A stretch of 64,000 bases of DNA from Diogma glabrata (GCA_963693315.1 OY856186.1:300190910-300254909), one strand, 5' to 3'; shown: positions 25,101 through 33,905, counted from the stretch's first letter. The notes: generated from the sequence alone by a model not told the origin. A program made the numbers and translations.

Positions 25101-28100
25101 TCAAACAGTAGTTCAGCAAAAGGATTGATTTAGGCTAGTAAAATGTATGAAAAGATCTTATATGCTGTGCAGAGTAGAGCGATTCCCTGTAGTTTGCACA
25201 TTGTAGGTAGGTTCAACATAATTGAATTCCAGTCAGTGGCATGGTGTAAGTCCTCCAGATCATTTGAACAAGTTCAAACAAACTCGAAGACAGAGTTTCA
25301 CCACCATGTACAATCATTTCGGATGTCATATCGTTGTTACCTGGTGCTTTATTGCGATTTAATTTTGACAGCGCCGCATCAAATTTCTCTTTAATTGTTT
25401 CGTCTACGTGTACCTTAGAGATTTTCAAAATAAGCGGCCAAAGTATCTAAACTATTTTTAGGGTCTACTTGTAGTTCCCAATCTTCGTTTTGAATAACTG
25501 TTTATCTAGTTTGAGGTCCTTTCTTTCAGGTTTTAAGCTGTTGAAAAAAGTTACGCGATTAATGTGCCTTATTGAAACTTTCGTTCTCCTTACTATTTCT
25601 TCCACCACTCTCTCTTCGTTCGTCTACATTGCTTTGTAACGGCTGGTCTTGTTTATAGTTGTGGAGGTCCACACCAAAACGCTACATTTCCATTTTCTTT
25701 AAAAAATAACTTGTGTACTTAGATCGGCTCCAATTTCTGAATTCGATCGAAAACTTAAAAATTTATCTATGCTTAAATTAGAACTGTTTTCCCCCTTTGT
25801 AGAATCGAGCTTTATTTGGACATATTGTAATCAGTGTAATGACATAATCAAATTTTCTTGAACTGCGTTGGAAAAATGTAATAATGGAAATGTAGCGTTT
25901 TGGTGTGGACCTCCTCAGTTCTCCTTCGTTATAGTTTATAGTTCTCTTTCGTGCTTCTTACAAGATGTTAGAAAAAATCAAGTCATTGGTAACATTGACG
26001 AGCCTACGTATAAGACGGGCTTAAACCAGTATACATACGAAAGTTGTTGAAGACACAATAAAGAACTACGCCCAAATCGAGTTCTCAATAGTAAGCTACC
26101 ACAAATCGCTGCCGAAGAGGTCAAACCGACCCTGACGAAAGAAGATCTGTGGTGCCGCCCAAGGGTAGTAGCAGAGTTCCTGAATCTGGACTTGGAGCCG
26201 GAAGAATAGAACCACATTAGCCGCTACAACAACAACAGTGTTGTAGGAAAACAAGATTTGATGTTAAATTTCGATCACCCACAATTCGTACAGCGCGCTG
26301 TCGAAGAGTCCAACAAAACTCGGATGGAAACAGAAGCAGCGCCCCAAAATTAGAAACTATACTCCGAATAAAGGAACGAATATAGAACTTCTAAATGTGG
26401 AGTAATTGATACGGAGTAAAATATTTTTTACATCTATTGAGGAGGCCGGTGGTGACATTTAACAGTTCAGGTACAAAACTGAGGATATGCGTGCACTAGC
26501 GTTAATTACTTTAAGCTCAGGGGCCCTATTCCCGAACACATATTTGTCAATCGACAATATTGTCAATTTCACCAAAATGCTTAACAACTTTGTTTAAAAA
26601 TGGTATTCTGTAACTCATATTTGTGTCAAACAAATTATAACAAATTTTTACAAAATTATAACAGATTTTTGTACTAGATTCGTACTTTTGACAACTAACT
26701 TTTTTAATCTTAAAAGATGCAAAATAAAATAAAAATATATTTAATACATAAATATGTTTTAATGATATTTATATAAAAATATGATTATCTAATATTATTA
26801 AAGACTTAATTTTGTGTTATAAATTAATCTTTACGCCAATCAATGAAATTTGTATAAAAAAGTCAACACAAAAAACATAGAGCAAAATTGTGATTTTGAC
26901 AGTAGCTATATTGTTCTTGTCAGATTCACAATATTGTGTTGAATTTTCACCAAATTGGTGTTACATAATACGAAAATCACAATATTGTGTGAACTTACAA
27001 TATTGTGAAGACATTTATGTGTTCGGGAATAGGGCCCCAGAATAAAATCCATCTATGGATTATAAAATGTATCGGTTGGTTAGAAAATTTGAATCACGAC
27101 TGCGGGATTAAGCACGTACGTTTATCAAGTTGGCTTGCCAGATTCAATCAAATGCTTTTGAGATGTCCAAGGTTTCACCACCTTTTCCAAGGATTTTGTT
27201 CCAACGAAGGGCATAGTTCAAGGGATCTGTTGTTGATCTTGTGGTACGAAAATCGAGATAGCTATCAGATATCAAATTTTAGATTGGACTACGAGTAAGA
27301 ACCACACAAAAATTTTGGAAATTTTGAAGAGGAATAATTTAAAAACTCGTATTGGAAACAAACAGTCGTAGTATGTTTATCACACGATCCAACGGAGAGT
27401 AGATAATAAACAATATTGTAAGACAAGAAAGTTTGCATTCACATGGCAGGAATTTTCCGCGACTGTTATCTTTAGTCTAGGCCAGAAGAATTACGTGACA
27501 CAAATGAATATAAATAAAACAAAATTGGTAATGTTCAGCAATGTGCAACAACCATACAACAATGTAAGTTTGAGTTAAAATCCCCGAGAGTTCTCGGAAT
27601 ATGGCCACAGGTACGCAAAGAATAAAGTGATATTCGACAGATCGTTGATATAAACCTTGAGAAAAGCTGAGTCTTGCAGTACATTACCCATAAATATTTT
27701 AGACTCAAGTAAAAAAAACTGTGTATAAAGATCGAAATGTACCGGTTTGATAGAAAATTTCGAATCAGCTTTACTACTTTGAGATGAAAATCATACGCAC
27801 TTATTTATTATTTTGGAATGCTTTTAAGAGGTTTCAATCGATGAATACTGTTTCACGAATTTGTTTATGTTCAAACTATGGGCTACATAGTTCAACACAT
27901 CGAATTTTATTTTTTCTATTCAGAACTAAATTGCGACAAAATTTTGGGAAAAGGCTTATTACTTTATTAGCGTAATGCTTGTTAAATTTAGATATAGCTG
28001 GTGGTAAAGCAATTTCTCTATAACTTAGGACATCAACTCCAGATTTTTATGGTACCAACTTCTAGCACAAGAGAAAAATAAAGATGCATAAGATTGGCAA

Positions 28101-29395
28101 ATATTTTAGTTAAACAATGCAAGGTATTTTGTAAATTAACCATTGGTGAACCACCTGCTTGTCATTGTAAATAAGATTTTTAGTATATAAGCGGTGGTTG
28201 TTTAGCACAACCTTACACGTATTAAAAGCGGTGAACCACATTATTCATTCGGATCGAATATACACTTAACTTAGTTATAGCAACAAGCTAACAAGCAACG
28301 TAGACTTAAATCTAATCTTTGTAAACTTACCTTATAATCATATAACATAACCAATTCAGTTCCATGGTATCGAAGATCATCTGATGCACCATTTTGATTA
28401 GTTGGAGGAGGAGGTGGTGGAGATACAATCGGTGAATTAATAACATTTTGTAATGTTGAATTATTGTTATTCGATTTCACATGTCCTTGTAATATATTCT
28501 CTGCTGGGTAAACAAATCCCGATGGTATAAAACCTTCTTGTCCATCGCTACGTACGATCCAAAACCAGTCCGGATCTTCGCGATTTAGTACTGTTACAAA
28601 TTCTCCTCTTTCTACTGACACATCATTTTCATCCCGTGCAATAAATGTATATAACACAATATATCGACCACTTGGATCTTTTGAAAACGGTAAGAAATCT
28701 GGCTCTGAACTTAAACTAGCTTGCGAATGTTTTAACGATGGTTGAAGACCAATCAAATCCGATGTATTTTCATCAGGAATTATATCACTTGTTAAAATTT
28801 CAACCCCATCGTTAAGGCTTAAATCATTTGATAGATTTGACAATAGTGATTGATCTCTTGGCAATTTTTTCTTTATGGCTAAATCTGCTAATTGAGTATT
28901 ATATTGGGCACAATATGAATGTGGAATAAAACCTTCTTGTCGTGAATCTTGTCCAATCACATAAACCCAATCATTTTCTCTATATAATATATTAACAATT
29001 TGTCCTCTCTTAACTTCTAATTCATCATCAACACATGGTGTAAAATCATGTAATACAACCATTTTCGAATCAGGACTGAGACCATGTTCCTTTTCAATGC
29101 CAACTCGTACTAATGTTTCGATACTTGATGAACCTGTTATTCTACCCATTCCATGATTTAAACCTAATCCACTTCCAGGCCGTGATGAAAAATCTTTATC
29201 AACATCACCATTTATTGCTAGAAACAAAATAATTAAAACTCAATTATATTAATTTACAACAAATACAACAAGTAATCAAATTTTCATTTGATTAATGTTG
29301 TCAGTCGATGACCTTTTTATTTTATTGAAATTCATATAAAACTTACATTTTTTCTTTTTTCCTCGACGTATTCTTACAGGACATAGGAATGCCAT
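6980..29395 (-). CDS. Dlish: Dlish/vamana orthologue, triple SH3 adaptor (3 exons)
   Basis: Joined exons 29395-29347, 29217-28331 and 7144-6980 give 1101 nt and 366 aa with no frame break. All donors are GT and all acceptors AG. In Drosophila this cortical adaptor binds the atypical myosin Dachs and acts downstream of Fat-Dachsous in Hippo growth control and planar polarity (established family knowledge). The N-terminus reads MAFLCPVRIRRGKKKK; the start with adjacent Cys and basic residues fits membrane-proximal attachment and is, from memory, shared by fly Dlish. SH3-1 is at about residues 69-122 (VVLHDFTP...GFIPHSY), SH3-2 at about 201-254 (YIVLYTFIARDENDVSV...GFIPSGFV), a run of seven Pro near 283-289, and SH3-3 at about 305-357 (VMLYDYKAQAPDDLSV...YGFIPKAYARP). 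The C-terminus ends in PAMTSL. The last intron is about 21.2 kb, phase 0, inside SH3-3, and filled with transposons. Confidence 0.93.
7690..9590 (-). mobile_element. LINE-B copy 1, truncated at both ends
   Basis: Reads on the - strand as a decayed endonuclease-RT. From 9261: LYRSPNYHHNQTLDAFNSL and ASDFNVHHKDWL (GDFN block mutated to SDFN). Then SPLGRSDHCVVSAYF upstream of 8744, LLNLDLSKSGGPDGIQP near 8250, and QYGFRKTRSTGD and IISLDFSKAFDRVWH between 8020 and 7700. The RT is cut off near 7690, before the GVPQG and FADD blocks. Compared with the copy at 11144-14137 it has many stops. A GGCGCGGTGATG block is locally duplicated at 9133-9184. Confidence 0.85.
9591..10559. other. AT-rich intronic stretch
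   Basis: No gene seen. A TATA-like GTATATAAGCG occurs near 10304-10314, about 250 bp upstream of the C-box reading frame; its use as a promoter is speculative. Confidence 0.35.
10560..10981 (+). pseudogene. Cdc20/Fizzy/Cortex-like N-terminal fragment with C-box
   Basis: The open frame 10571-10981 reads KPFNTIFIPNGYGDRFIPRRY, then a 97-aa tail starting at Met 10688 and ending WENTTFKK-stop. DRFIPRR preceded by GYG is a good match to the C-box (DR[FY]IP) with which Cdc20, Cdh1/Fizzy-related and Cortex activators bind the APC/C. The neighbouring frame has an ATG at 10560 (MNLKHKFKYKNVKIFIQ) that would join this frame with a single 1-nt shift near 10610, so this may be one frameshifted gene. AATAAA-type signals overlap the stop. 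The WD40 propeller is absent from this frame and I saw none nearby on the + strand. It lies antisense inside the Dlish intron. It could be a pseudogene, a first exon, or a short stand-alone protein; the choice is unresolved. Confidence 0.5.
11144..14137 (-). mobile_element. LINE-B copy 2, nearly full length
   Basis: The element runs on the - strand from about 14137 (5' truncation within the endonuclease N-terminus) to a T-run at about 11144-11159, which is its poly-A tail. The coding region is almost intact. It is the same family as 7690-9590 and a relative of LINE-A: APE endonuclease and RT without RNase H. Confidence 0.9.
11246..14136 (-). pseudogene. LINE-B endonuclease-reverse transcriptase
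   Basis: The frame is open from about 14136 without a Met (NFVIDSTNIQGLSKNFLSIQ, HLLALGETQVSN), through 13937 (MIFVRNDVKY), AGDFNVHHKDWL and GRSDHCVVSAYF, to a stop at about 12678 after LVYPL. Reading resumes in the next frame from 12667: SSGLYPSMWKLTNIQPVPKK, NYRPIALTSILAKVME, QYGFRKTRSTGD, SLDISKAFDRVWH, GVPQGSVLSPTLFL, SFADDSTIF, LKLLGTNFNHKLKWHDQIL. A single frameshift/stop near 12668-12680 separates the endonuclease and RT parts. All catalytic blocks (ETQ, GDFN, SDH, FADD) are retained, so the copy is young. Confidence 0.9.
14463..14606. repeat. MITE-like inverted repeat, relative of the 26521 MITE
   Basis: GAACACATAAATGTGAATT near 14467 is matched in inverse by AATTCACATTTATGTG near 14571. 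The inner motif ACAATACTGTGAAG resembles ACAATATTGTGAAG in the MITE at 26521-27037, suggesting the same family. The boundaries are uncertain. Confidence 0.5.
14730..14935. repeat. Low-complexity tract
   Basis: A short CACACA-CAGACAGACAGG microsatellite followed by about 150 bp of A-rich sequence with repeated AAAAAATATT blocks. Open frames here on both strands are composition artefacts. Confidence 0.8.
15126..16030 (+). repeat. Left terminal inverted repeat of element 1
   Basis: Inverse of 17644-18344. It is longer than the right arm because the stretch about 15190-15410 does not match the other arm and must be an arm-specific insertion or a deletion in the partner. Confidence 0.8.
16410..17402 (+). 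pseudogene. Decayed gene of long-TIR element 1
   Basis: From ATG 16411 the frame reads MPFKLCC...VRSQKSSADIK, then after a 1-nt slip in an A-run KLVTPAVIQKAATLNFTLRD and QFICETCRTYIYK, a likely CxxC zinc-binding N-terminal domain. A possible intron (GTAAAT near 16590 to CTATACAG near 16650) precedes QLSCSETIDSEII. The frame 16627-17097 has an acidic linker and YKKIASVISAISQRIF. A second frameshift near 17025-17040 leads to FWSNQRIQDEFNASRRLVEFAMDLLETVGP, followed by the frame to 17402. It resembles uncharacterised multicopy arthropod transposon-associated proteins. I do not recognise a transposase catalytic core; the centre is probably deleted. Confidence 0.6.
17644..18344 (-). repeat. Right terminal inverted repeat of element 1
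   Basis: Matches the left arm in inverse orientation over most of its length, with scattered substitutions (for example GGCATTGAC on the left against GTCAATACC on the right), so it is an old biological inverted repeat and not an assembly mirror. Confidence 0.8.
18345..19024. other. AT-rich stretch, no gene
   Basis: Its first ~40 bp continue the target sequence of element 1. Near 18640-18745 short GACGAAAGTAAT / ATCGAAAATTTC repeats occur. Nothing else can be supported. Confidence 0.4.
19025..20336. mobile_element. Foldback element with two stacked left ends
   Basis: The left end GGGTAATTCTTTTATAAACC at about 19025 has its inverse at about 20317-20336 (GGTTTGTAAAAGAATTACCC). A second, diverged left end (GGGTCATTCTTTTACATACC) sits at about 19536. 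Inner arms are inverse as well: GTGTTCTACGTTCAATTTT near 19939 against AAAATTGAACGTAGAACAC near 20080. The middle contains ATCGAGCGCGAGACGA and GTCGTCCGGCGCTGG. No coding capacity. Confidence 0.7.
20011..21018. repeat. Tandem duplication, two 504-bp units
   Basis: 20011-20514 and 20515-21018 are near-identical direct copies; the few differences include ACATCTC/GCATCTC and AACATAAAAG/AAAATAAAAC. Each unit carries the inner arm and right end of the foldback element plus the first ~17 bp of the neighbouring MITE end (ACCGTCTTTAGTTA). The 69-aa frames at 20288 and 20792 are reads through this repeat. Confidence 0.9.
21003..21215. mobile_element. Small MITE with 23-bp TIRs
   Basis: AAACCGTCTTTAGTTATAAG at 21003 is the inverse of CTTGTAACTAAAGACGGTTT ending at 21215. 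The unit is about 213 bp, AT-rich and non-coding. The left TIR is where the 504-bp tandem duplication breaks. Confidence 0.7.
21412..21515. repeat. Imperfect hairpin
   Basis: CCGAAAATCATATTTTGA near 21413 pairs with TCAAAATATGTTGTTTTCGG near 21488, around a centre with CCTCGGCTATCGCCTCGGCT. It looks like a foldback repeat end. Confidence 0.55.
21892..21935. other. Empty-site paralogue for long-TIR element 1
   Basis: GATTGAACGAAAATTATAGC followed by GGTCGGCTCATCTTTTAAAG is the uninterrupted form of the sequence flanking element 1 at 15112-15130 and 18341-18365. It shows the target was AA(C/T)TATAG. Confidence 0.75.
22175..24592 (-). mobile_element. LINE-A copy with internal deletions
   Basis: A T-run near 22187-22195 is the poly-A tail. 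The RT C-terminus reads from 22703 (EYCCQVWGAASVSILALFD). About 50 bp are missing near 22735 and about 460 bp near 22825, where CACCCATACGCAACGAGC is locally repeated and the FADD region is lost. RT and endonuclease blocks follow: QYGFRNKRSTTD, ALYISKAFDRVWH, then GNFNVHNKSWL (GDFN mutated to GNFN) and GNSDHYLISSV. The 5' part beyond about 24440 differs from the intact copy and ends at ACATGTC (24592), exactly as in the copy ending near 38665. Confidence 0.9.
24598..25970 (-). mobile_element. RTE-like LINE copy 2, decayed
   Basis: Parallel to copy 1 at 875-4835, starting at the block equivalent to 1395 and including the IRTLKV-type RT region and EMIVHGGETLSSSLFELVQMIW (25428-25213). Large internal deletions remove the YADD block. 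A 250-bp MITE is inserted at 25664-25913 and the element continues to about 25970. Confidence 0.8.
25664..25913. mobile_element. MITE with GAGGTCCACACC ends
   Basis: GAGGTCCACACCAAAACGCT at 25664 is mirrored by AGCGTTTTGGTGTGGACCTC ending at 25913; the TIR continues through ACATTTCCATT, about 31 bp. The unit is 250 bp and non-coding. The flanking RTE-like sequence reads through (GTTTATAGTT | GTTCTCC), with an extra partial repeat of GTTTATAGTTCTC on the right. Confidence 0.85.
26225..27305 (-). mobile_element. Highly diverged LINE-A copy split by a MITE
   Basis: 26225-26520 matches the RT C-terminal region of LINE-A (CACCCACAATTCGTACAGCG, GAAACAGAAGCAGC) with a deletion, and 27038-27305 continues it through the AFDRVWH region. 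The break between them falls at CTCAG, where the intact copy (near 52008-52018) reads on as AGAAGAATAT. No frame is intact. Confidence 0.75.
26521..27037. mobile_element. 517-bp MITE, CAG target duplication (PIF/Harbinger-like)
   Basis: TIRs GGGCCCTATTCCCGAACACA at 26521 and TGTGTTCGGGAATAGGGCCC ending at 27037. CAG flanks both sides (26518-26520, 27038-27040). A 3-bp target duplication and GGGCCC-type ends suggest the PIF/Harbinger group (inference from TSD length and terminal bases). AT-rich with repeated CAATATTGTG motifs and non-coding. Confidence 0.85.
27690..28135 (-). mobile_element. Old LINE-A-like RT relic
   Basis: Weak but collinear similarity to LINE-A from the TTTAGACTC / ATGTA(C/T)CGGTTTGATAGAAAA block through GGGCTACATAGTTCAACA to GCAAATATTTTAGTTAAA. 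It is heavily mutated with no usable frame. It may be part of the same old insertion as the copy ending near 27305. Confidence 0.5.
28331..29217 (-). CDS. Dlish: Dlish exon 2 (SH3-1, SH3-2, start of SH3-3)
   Basis: The acceptor TTTGTTTCTAG ends at 29218 and the donor GTAAGTTTAC begins at 28330. The exon carries two whole SH3 domains and the first nine or so residues of the third (ELVMLYDYK). The apparent reading past 28331 to 28271 is intronic read-through, and the Met near 29227 lies in the upstream intron, so neither edge of that open frame is real. Confidence 0.92.
29347..29395 (-). CDS. Dlish: Dlish exon 1
   Basis: ATG is at 29395-29393 and reads MAFLCPVRIRRGKKKK plus one base of codon 17. 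The donor GTAAGT lies at 29346-29341. The exon is short (49 nt) and too small to stand out as an ORF. The join to exon 2 creates Ser17 followed by INGDVDKDFSSRPGSG. Confidence 0.9.
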
Positions 29396-31914
29396 TTCAA
29401 TTTCATAGTATTTTAAATTAATTTAATTTTAAAATTTGTTTAATTATTCTAATAAGCTTTAATTTATTATTTTTTTTCTTATTTTAATGAGAAAAATGAC
29501 TTTTTAATGCCATTTAAGTTATTGTGTGCAACTGCTGCGGTAGGTGTTAAAAACTAGAAGCTTTTATATTATATGATCTAATAATTTAAACAAAACCAAA
29601 AAGTTAATCCCTCAGCTTAATTCTAAATAACTTTAATAGTTTATATAAAAATGTATGATTTTAATTTAATTGAATATAAATAGATAGTAAAAGATAAATA
29701 AACATTTGCTTGAAAAATAAATTTTGCAAATTTACAGTTCAGTGGATTTCAACATAATTCTAATTTGATGTACTAGAATTCTTCTAAATCAAAATATAGT
29801 GAAGTATTTAATCAAATTATTGTCGGTCGCATAATTTGTTCAAATAAAATATAAAATAATTTTTTTCTGTATTTACACAAAATTTTCAATTAAATTAGTA
29901 TTTTTCTGTTATATTAAAGTCAAAATAATGCGTTTTCTTAACAATAATGTTGTGTTGTTTACCTATAGGTAAAATAAAATCAAATTCAGAGAACTTAACA
30001 ATGTTTACAAATATGTTCGTAAATTTTTATGTTTAATAAAATAAGATTTATATCTTTATTTAATTGATTTTAATTTGAAACAAAATGTAAGTAAATTCAT
30101 AAGGGATTCATTTATTATATACTTTAAATTATTATATGAATATTTTATTTTTATTGATTTTTGTTATATATAGCATATCGTATAAGTTAGTTATTTTTTC
30201 AGTTTATTTATTATGTTCCGATTAAAATAAAATATGAACAATATGATTAAATTAATAATTATTATACCCATAAATTTATTGCGTAGTCGCATAAAAAATG
30301 GATTTAATTCAATTAACATTAAATCAGTGCCCCTCCTAATAAACTAATATCGCGCATGTTTGTTCCTGTTGCAACCTTGAACGAACTATAAGAAAATTGA
30401 TAGCAAGTAAACATATAAGTTTTGAGAAATAACTATTAATCTAATTAATATGTTGCAATCAAAATTTATGTGACATTTTTAAAGTAAAACCAAATGCATT
30501 TGGTTGCATATTTTTTAAAATTTTATTTATTGAGAGATTTTGTTCTGAAAAAATTAGGTCATTGATCTTTAGTTAGTTGCAGATTGTACACCATATCGAT
30601 GAGGTCTTTTCTATCTATCCTTGGTGAACGTTTTAAATGCACCATAATTTTTATTTTAAATATCTACATTTAGGCAAACTTTCACGTTTAATTTGTTTTA
30701 ATTTACTTTTACTATTAATTTATTATAATTAAAAGTTATGTCTTCCCAAGAGTTAGAGTTCCCTCCCTCTCCATTTGTCTCACCGACCACTGCGTAATAC
30801 AAGCTTTCAAAAGTAATGCTTTGATTCCCTTATCTTTTACCCAAGCAGTCTATGCAACTAATGTAGGTGGTATATCACTGAAATGAACTACTTAGCAATC
30901 GGGTTAAAAATTTGCAAATAGGCTCAACATTTTTCTCAAATATCGTACCCATAATTGGGTCACTAGCACAACAATCAATTGTTCAACCAGACTAGAAGAA
31001 GTTTAAACGAACTGGAATAGAGAGCCAAAGGAAATAAGTATCGCTAGACACATACTCTACGGAATGTTGCGGAAAAGACATAACCTCAGAATCTGACCAG
31101 ATTAAAAGGAGTTCGTTAATTTAAAATCAGTCACATTCAAAACTTTGTTAGAAACTTAAATTGTTTAAGTAGTAGATATGGGACACGTGATTAGGTTTAT
31201 CTAGGTCAATATTTTGTCTTTGATTGGAAGTCTGGCTAATTTTAGCACCCATAAAAAATTGAACCGAAATCGCTCTTAGGTAATTTTTACGACTGTTTGC
31301 CCATAATACAGATGAAACTTTGATTGAATCTTTTAGATGATACAATTGTTAATCGTTGTCGCAGATTTTTGTAATTAGTGCGATGAAAGAAAATCTCGAG
31401 TGCTATAGTGAGATTGCTTCTTATAATCCTAAAGTTTAATTTAAAGTTATTAGTTGACAGAAGTAAAGTTACAGACAGAAGATAGTAGACCATAATCGTC
31501 TACAGCGAAGCCGGTCGTTTGAGAAGTTTCTTTTTGTGGTTTGACTTAACTAGACGAAAAGTCTACATTCTCTAGAAAACGTAAGAACATACCATTGTGT
31601 GATGTGTTTTTGTTTTATGTTTTTTTTAAGTTCTTACCAAGATAATTCCAAGGTAAATCTAGGTAAACTTGTTAAGTTTTTAAGCAATCCAGATAGTGAT
31701 TGGCGCCTCCACCGTCAAATCTGCAAGTGTACGAATATTTTTCCAGACTAATATTTTTGAAGGTCCACTTGATAACTCTATCAAGTGAAAGTGACCATTA
31801 AATATTTCTTGCAGTGCAGTTAAATGATTTTTAATTTCTCCATAAACGCAATGAAATACAAAACAATTGTATTCAACCTTAAATTTCGATATACATATTG
31901 TTACGTTTTTTTCC
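29396..31914. other. Upstream of Dlish: AT-rich, no gene seen
   Basis: About 2.5 kb of AT-rich DNA that should contain the Dlish promoter and 5' UTR. 30740-31110 is less AT-rich and looks like an old repeat relic, but I could not identify it. Short open frames near 31148-31916 have no recognisable domain. Confidence 0.4.
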
Positions 31915-32439
31915 ACCAGTAGCGGTTCTTAGAGCTGTGTTTTGTGTAGTATGCATCTTCTTCCAGTGCGTGTCAGAAACTTGAGGTGTCCATATGGGTG
32001 CCGCGTAGTTTAGAATAGGTCTACCAAATACCAATAGCTTTGTATGTTGTGATAATTGTGTTTTTATCCTTGCCCCATGAACTTCCAGCTAACGTTTTTA
32101 GCGCATTGTTTCTACTTTTCATCCTTGAGTTCACCTGTTGTGCATTAGCATTGAACTTGAGCAGTGGGTCGAATGTTACTGCCAGTAATGTCGGATTTTT
32201 GACTTTGTGAAGGAGCACGTTGTTAATGCGGATGTTTAATTTTGAATTCACTTCCTTCGTCCAAGTGGTGAAAAGTGTAGTAGTTGACTTTTCAGATGAT
32301 AATATCAGTTTTGTGTTACTAAACTATTCATGCAGGGAGTTAAGGTATTGTTCAAGGAGTTAAGGTTTTGTAAGGTTGTTCAAGATTGTTTCCTGTGGCA
32401 AGGACCGTGCAATCGTCTGCATATGATATGATTGTTATC

Positions 32440-33291
32440 AGGGCTGCAAACCGGTTTTTGGAAACCAAAACCACAAAACCAGAAAACCACACAAAATGAG
32501 TAAAACCAAACCAAAACCATAACCACATTCTAAAAATGGTCTAAACTGAAACCAAAACCACGTTTTAAAAATAATCAAAACCAAAACCATAGCCGTAACC
32601 AGATTCTAAAAATTATCAAACCAAAACCGAACTTTAAAATAAACGAAACCGAAAACTAAGTTCTAACATCAATAATTATACAAAGTAACATCTAAATATC
32701 TAAATTAGTAAATTCGTATATAAATCTAAAGTTCGTGTTTTAAATTTATTTTAAATTTTTTTATTTGAATAGTAGGGAATAAAATATTAAACCAACCGCA
32801 GTCGAAACTGCATATCCGCCTCGTCAAATGATTCTTTAAATGTCCTAGGCGCTACGCGGAAATGAAACACTTTCCACTGGGTATGTAATGTATCATTAAT
32901 TAACTTAACATTTTTTCTTGAACATTGGCACTGTTTGTAACAAATAATGTACATAATTATTAATAAATTCTCTGTCGAATACTCAAACACAAATTTTTAA
33001 TCAAAACCCACAACTGAAACTATAACATATCATAAAAAAAAAACCAAACCGAAACCAAAACCAAACTTAGGGAGTTTAGATAAATCAAAACCCAAAACTA
33101 AAACATTGCATAGTAAAACCGAAACCAAAACCAAGATTTATTGTTTAGAAAAACCGAAACCAAAACCATGATTTATTGCTTAGAAAAACCAAAACTTGTC
33201 ATTTAACAATACCAAAACTAAAACCAATTTTGGCAATTGAGAAAACCCAAAAACCAAACCATTAAAAATAATTGTTGGTTTTGCAGCCCTG
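32440..33291. mobile_element. 852-bp hAT-type MITE with 8-bp TSD
   Basis: Ends CAGGGCTGCAAACC (32440) and GGTTTTGCAGCCCTG (33291). The interior is dominated by AAACCAAAACC-type repeats, giving long A/C-rich runs on the + strand. Flanking octamers ATTGTTAT (32432-32439) and ATTGTTTT (33292-33299) agree at 7 of 8 positions. CAGGG ends and an 8-bp duplication are typical of hAT elements. The ORFs inside it are repeat read-through. Confidence 0.88.
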
Positions 33292-33292
33292 A

Positions 33293-33905
33293 TTGTTTTA
33301 GCTTCTGGTGGTGTAGGTAGACTATTTAGGTAGAGGTTGAAAAGTGATGGTGAGAGAACTCCTCCTTGTGGTACACCTTTTCTTAGTGTTCTCATTTTAG
33401 ATTTGCAGTTTCTGAACTCTACATATGTTTGAAGGCCTCCCAAATAGTTACACAACCAGCTCTTTATTTTACCTGGAAAGTTTGTATTTAGGATGTCGTT
33501 TAATAGTGTTGCGTGCGACACTGTGTCAAACGCTTTTGATAGATCAAGAGCGACTAAGATTGTTCTTGCACATGGTTGTTTTTGATTTAGACCATCGCTG
33601 ATTTGATTTTGAATTTTGTGAAGGGCGGTAGTTGTGCTGTGTGCTTTCCGGAAGCCATGTTGATGTGGAGCTAGAATGCAGGAGCTTGATATACTAGATA
33701 GCAGAAGCGTTTCAATCAATTTTGCGATAGATGAAAGGATGAAGATCGGCCTGCTTGACTTTCCTTGTTCTTCGGGTTTTCTGAGTTTGAGAATAGGGCT
33801 AATTTCAGCTGTTTTCAAACTATTCAGTATCTGGAGAGTATTTAGTGGGGTATTTAGTATTGTTGTGAAGTAATTCACTCCCTTGGGTCCAATGTGTTTA
33901 AGCAT
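33293..33905 (-). pseudogene. LINE-C reverse transcriptase, fingers/palm part
   Basis: Reads MLKHIGPKGVNYFTTILN, SSIAKLIETLLLSSI, QHGFRKAHSTTTALHK, LVALDLSKAFDTVSHATLL (motif A), LRKGVPQGGVLSPSLFNLYL (motif B) and LPTPPEAKTI, where the MITE begins. The residues read after that (RAAKPTIIFNG...) are MITE sequence. Upstream, reading is broken by stops near 33906 and 33960. Confidence 0.85.

Larger units (their letters stand above)
7145..28330 (-). other. Dlish intron 2, about 21.2 kb, transposon-filled
   Basis: Bounded by GTAAGTTTAC on the exon 2 side and TTTTTATTTTCAG on the exon 3 side. It contains two LINE-B copies, a C-box reading frame on the opposite strand, a long-TIR element, a foldback cluster, LINE-A copies, an RTE-like copy and at least three MITEs, listed separately. 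Most LINE copies here are in the same orientation as Dlish. Confidence 0.85.

Noticed and set aside
25978..26217. 79-aa - strand ORF with a GC-richer composition.
   Set aside because: It lies between decayed RTE-like and LINE-A pieces, has no domain and is probably repeat relic.
28271..28330. Extension of the Dlish SH3 frame past 28331 (residues VSLQRLDLSL...).
   Set aside because: A consensus GTAAGT donor lies at 28330 and exon 3 continues the SH3 fold perfectly, so this is intronic read-through.
33180..33292. C-terminal residues of the LINE-C RT frame after LPTPPEAK.
   Set aside because: They are translated hAT MITE sequence; the true continuation is at 32431 and below.
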